From: Lachnospiraceae bacterium C6A11
GTDB lineage: Bacteria; Bacillota; Clostridia; Lachnospirales; Lachnospiraceae
Length of the DNA stretch: 64,000 nt
Assembly (NCBI GenBank): GCA_000702245.1
Contig: JNKY01000018.1
Location: forward strand, 1 to 64,000
Direction of reading: 5' to 3'
The notes beneath the pieces were generated by a model. The model made no database searches, was not told the origin of the DNA, and was given only the letters and a program-made list of their open reading frames with translations. Numbering within the stretch: the stretch's first letter is position 1; each line of letters starts with the position of its first letter. This document shows positions 63,548 to 64,000 of the stretch, in pieces. A program made the translations under genes and the position numbers.

Positions 63548-64000
63548 CTATATATCCACCCTTCTCAACATCGCTGATAACGACGCCTTTCTTCAGAGTT
63601 ATAACCCTCTTCTTCATGGCATTTACTATCTCCTTGTTGTGGGTTACGACAACGACCGTCGTTCCCTTGGCATTGATATCCTCAAGAAGGTTCATGATCT
63701 CCCACGAGTTCTTAGGGTCAAGGTTACCTGTCGGCTCATCCGCGAGAATGATATCAGGCTTATTTACGAGGGCTCTGGCTATGGCAACTCTCTGCTGCTC
63801 ACCACCGGAAAGCTCTCTCGGATAAGACTTGTATCTGTCAGCAAGACCTACGATCGTAAGCATCGCAGGAACCTGCCTTCTGATATATCTTGAAGGTGTC
63901 TCTATAACACGCTGCGCAAATGCGACGTTCTCATAGACAGTCCTGTCCTTCAGCAGACGGAAGTTCTGGAATACAACTCCGATCTTTCTTCTGACCTTCG
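63537..64000 (-). CDS. ftsE: Cell division ATP-binding protein FtsE, C-terminal part
   Basis: The frame is open to the window edge. The visible about 154 residues include the Q-loop ([20 protein letters not shown]), ABC signature [17 protein letters not shown], Walker [13 protein letters not shown] and the H-loop VVVVTHNKE, and end GYIDED-stop. The Walker A half lies outside the window. FtsE hydrolyses ATP in the cytoplasm to drive FtsX and so activate the wall hydrolase. Part of ftsE-ftsX-M23-S41. Confidence 0.95.
   Translation of the reverse strand, partial: KVRRKIGVVFQNFRLLKDRTVYENVAFAQRVIETPSRYIRRQVPAMLTIVGLADRYKSYPRELSGGEQQRVAIARALVNKPDIILADEPTGNLDPKNSWEIMNLLEDINAKGTTVVVVTHNKEIVNAMKKRVITLKKGVVISDVEKGGYIDED

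Overview
The window looks like a chromosomal segment of an anaerobic Firmicute of the Lachnospiraceae (Butyrivibrio/Lachnospira/Eubacterium type). The reasons are the strong GGAGG-type ribosome sites, the GW-rich 22-residue wall-binding repeats, the dnaX-ybaB-recR order, the cytoplasmic LacI-sensor diguanylate cyclase, and the FtsEX/M23/S41 division module. This is inference from gene content; no rRNA, tRNA or CRISPR array was seen. Nearly everything from 290 to 34753 and from 37022 to the end reads on the minus strand.

Region 1 (1-24700) is a surface-polysaccharide island. It opens with the right end of an IS3-family element that has run into the 3' end of a Wzy polymerase gene. Transcription unit A (11766 to 290) holds a Wzz-like chain-length protein, a membrane protein resembling an initiating sugar-phosphate transferase but without its catalytic domain, an Alg14/Alg13-type split glycosyltransferase, a polysaccharide pyruvyl transferase, an iron-sulfur F420-dehydrogenase-like protein, a HAD-domain protein, GT2 and GT4 transferases and Wzy. 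Positions 290 to about 9300 are clearly more AT-rich than the rest. A rho-independent terminator (11844-11862) separates this from unit B (19157 to 12009): a second Wzz and Wzy, an IspD/TarI-type cytidylyltransferase, two GT2 proteins and a GT4-LicD fusion. Upstream of unit B lies an array of 38-base direct repeats. Two acyltransferase-3 proteins (convergent) and a three-gene unit (DUF4422, SDR epimerase, LicC-like nucleotidyltransferase) follow. The LicD domain, the LicC-like enzyme and the IspD/TarI enzyme suggest phospho-substituted (choline, ribitol or similar) glycans.

Region 2 (24764-42274) is mostly housekeeping: phosphofructokinase, coupled to a membrane-anchored propeller-like protein with an apparently dead C39-like tail; dnaX-ybaB-recR; a 1069-residue coiled-coil repeat protein; a divergent intergenic region carrying a cluster of GCGAAGC-type mini-hairpins; a LacI-sensor/GGDEF protein; a GH3 glycosidase; a SulP anion transporter; and a VanX-type dipeptidase.

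Region 3 (42477-58102) is surface and lineage-specific: a 1976-residue BspA-type leucine-rich-repeat surface protein with an AT-rich internal insert, a 1275-residue protein with four repeats of about 125 residues, an SGNH-esterase lipoprotein, an 857-residue protein with GW-type wall-binding repeats, and a graveyard of gene remnants (56853-58010), including a small gene broken at a poly-A run.

Region 4 (58115-64000) holds guaA and the division module ftsE-ftsX-M23 peptidase-S41 protease, with ftsE running off the window end.

Start codons were moved from the longest open frame to better ribosome-site-supported positions in many genes; the reasons are in each entry.
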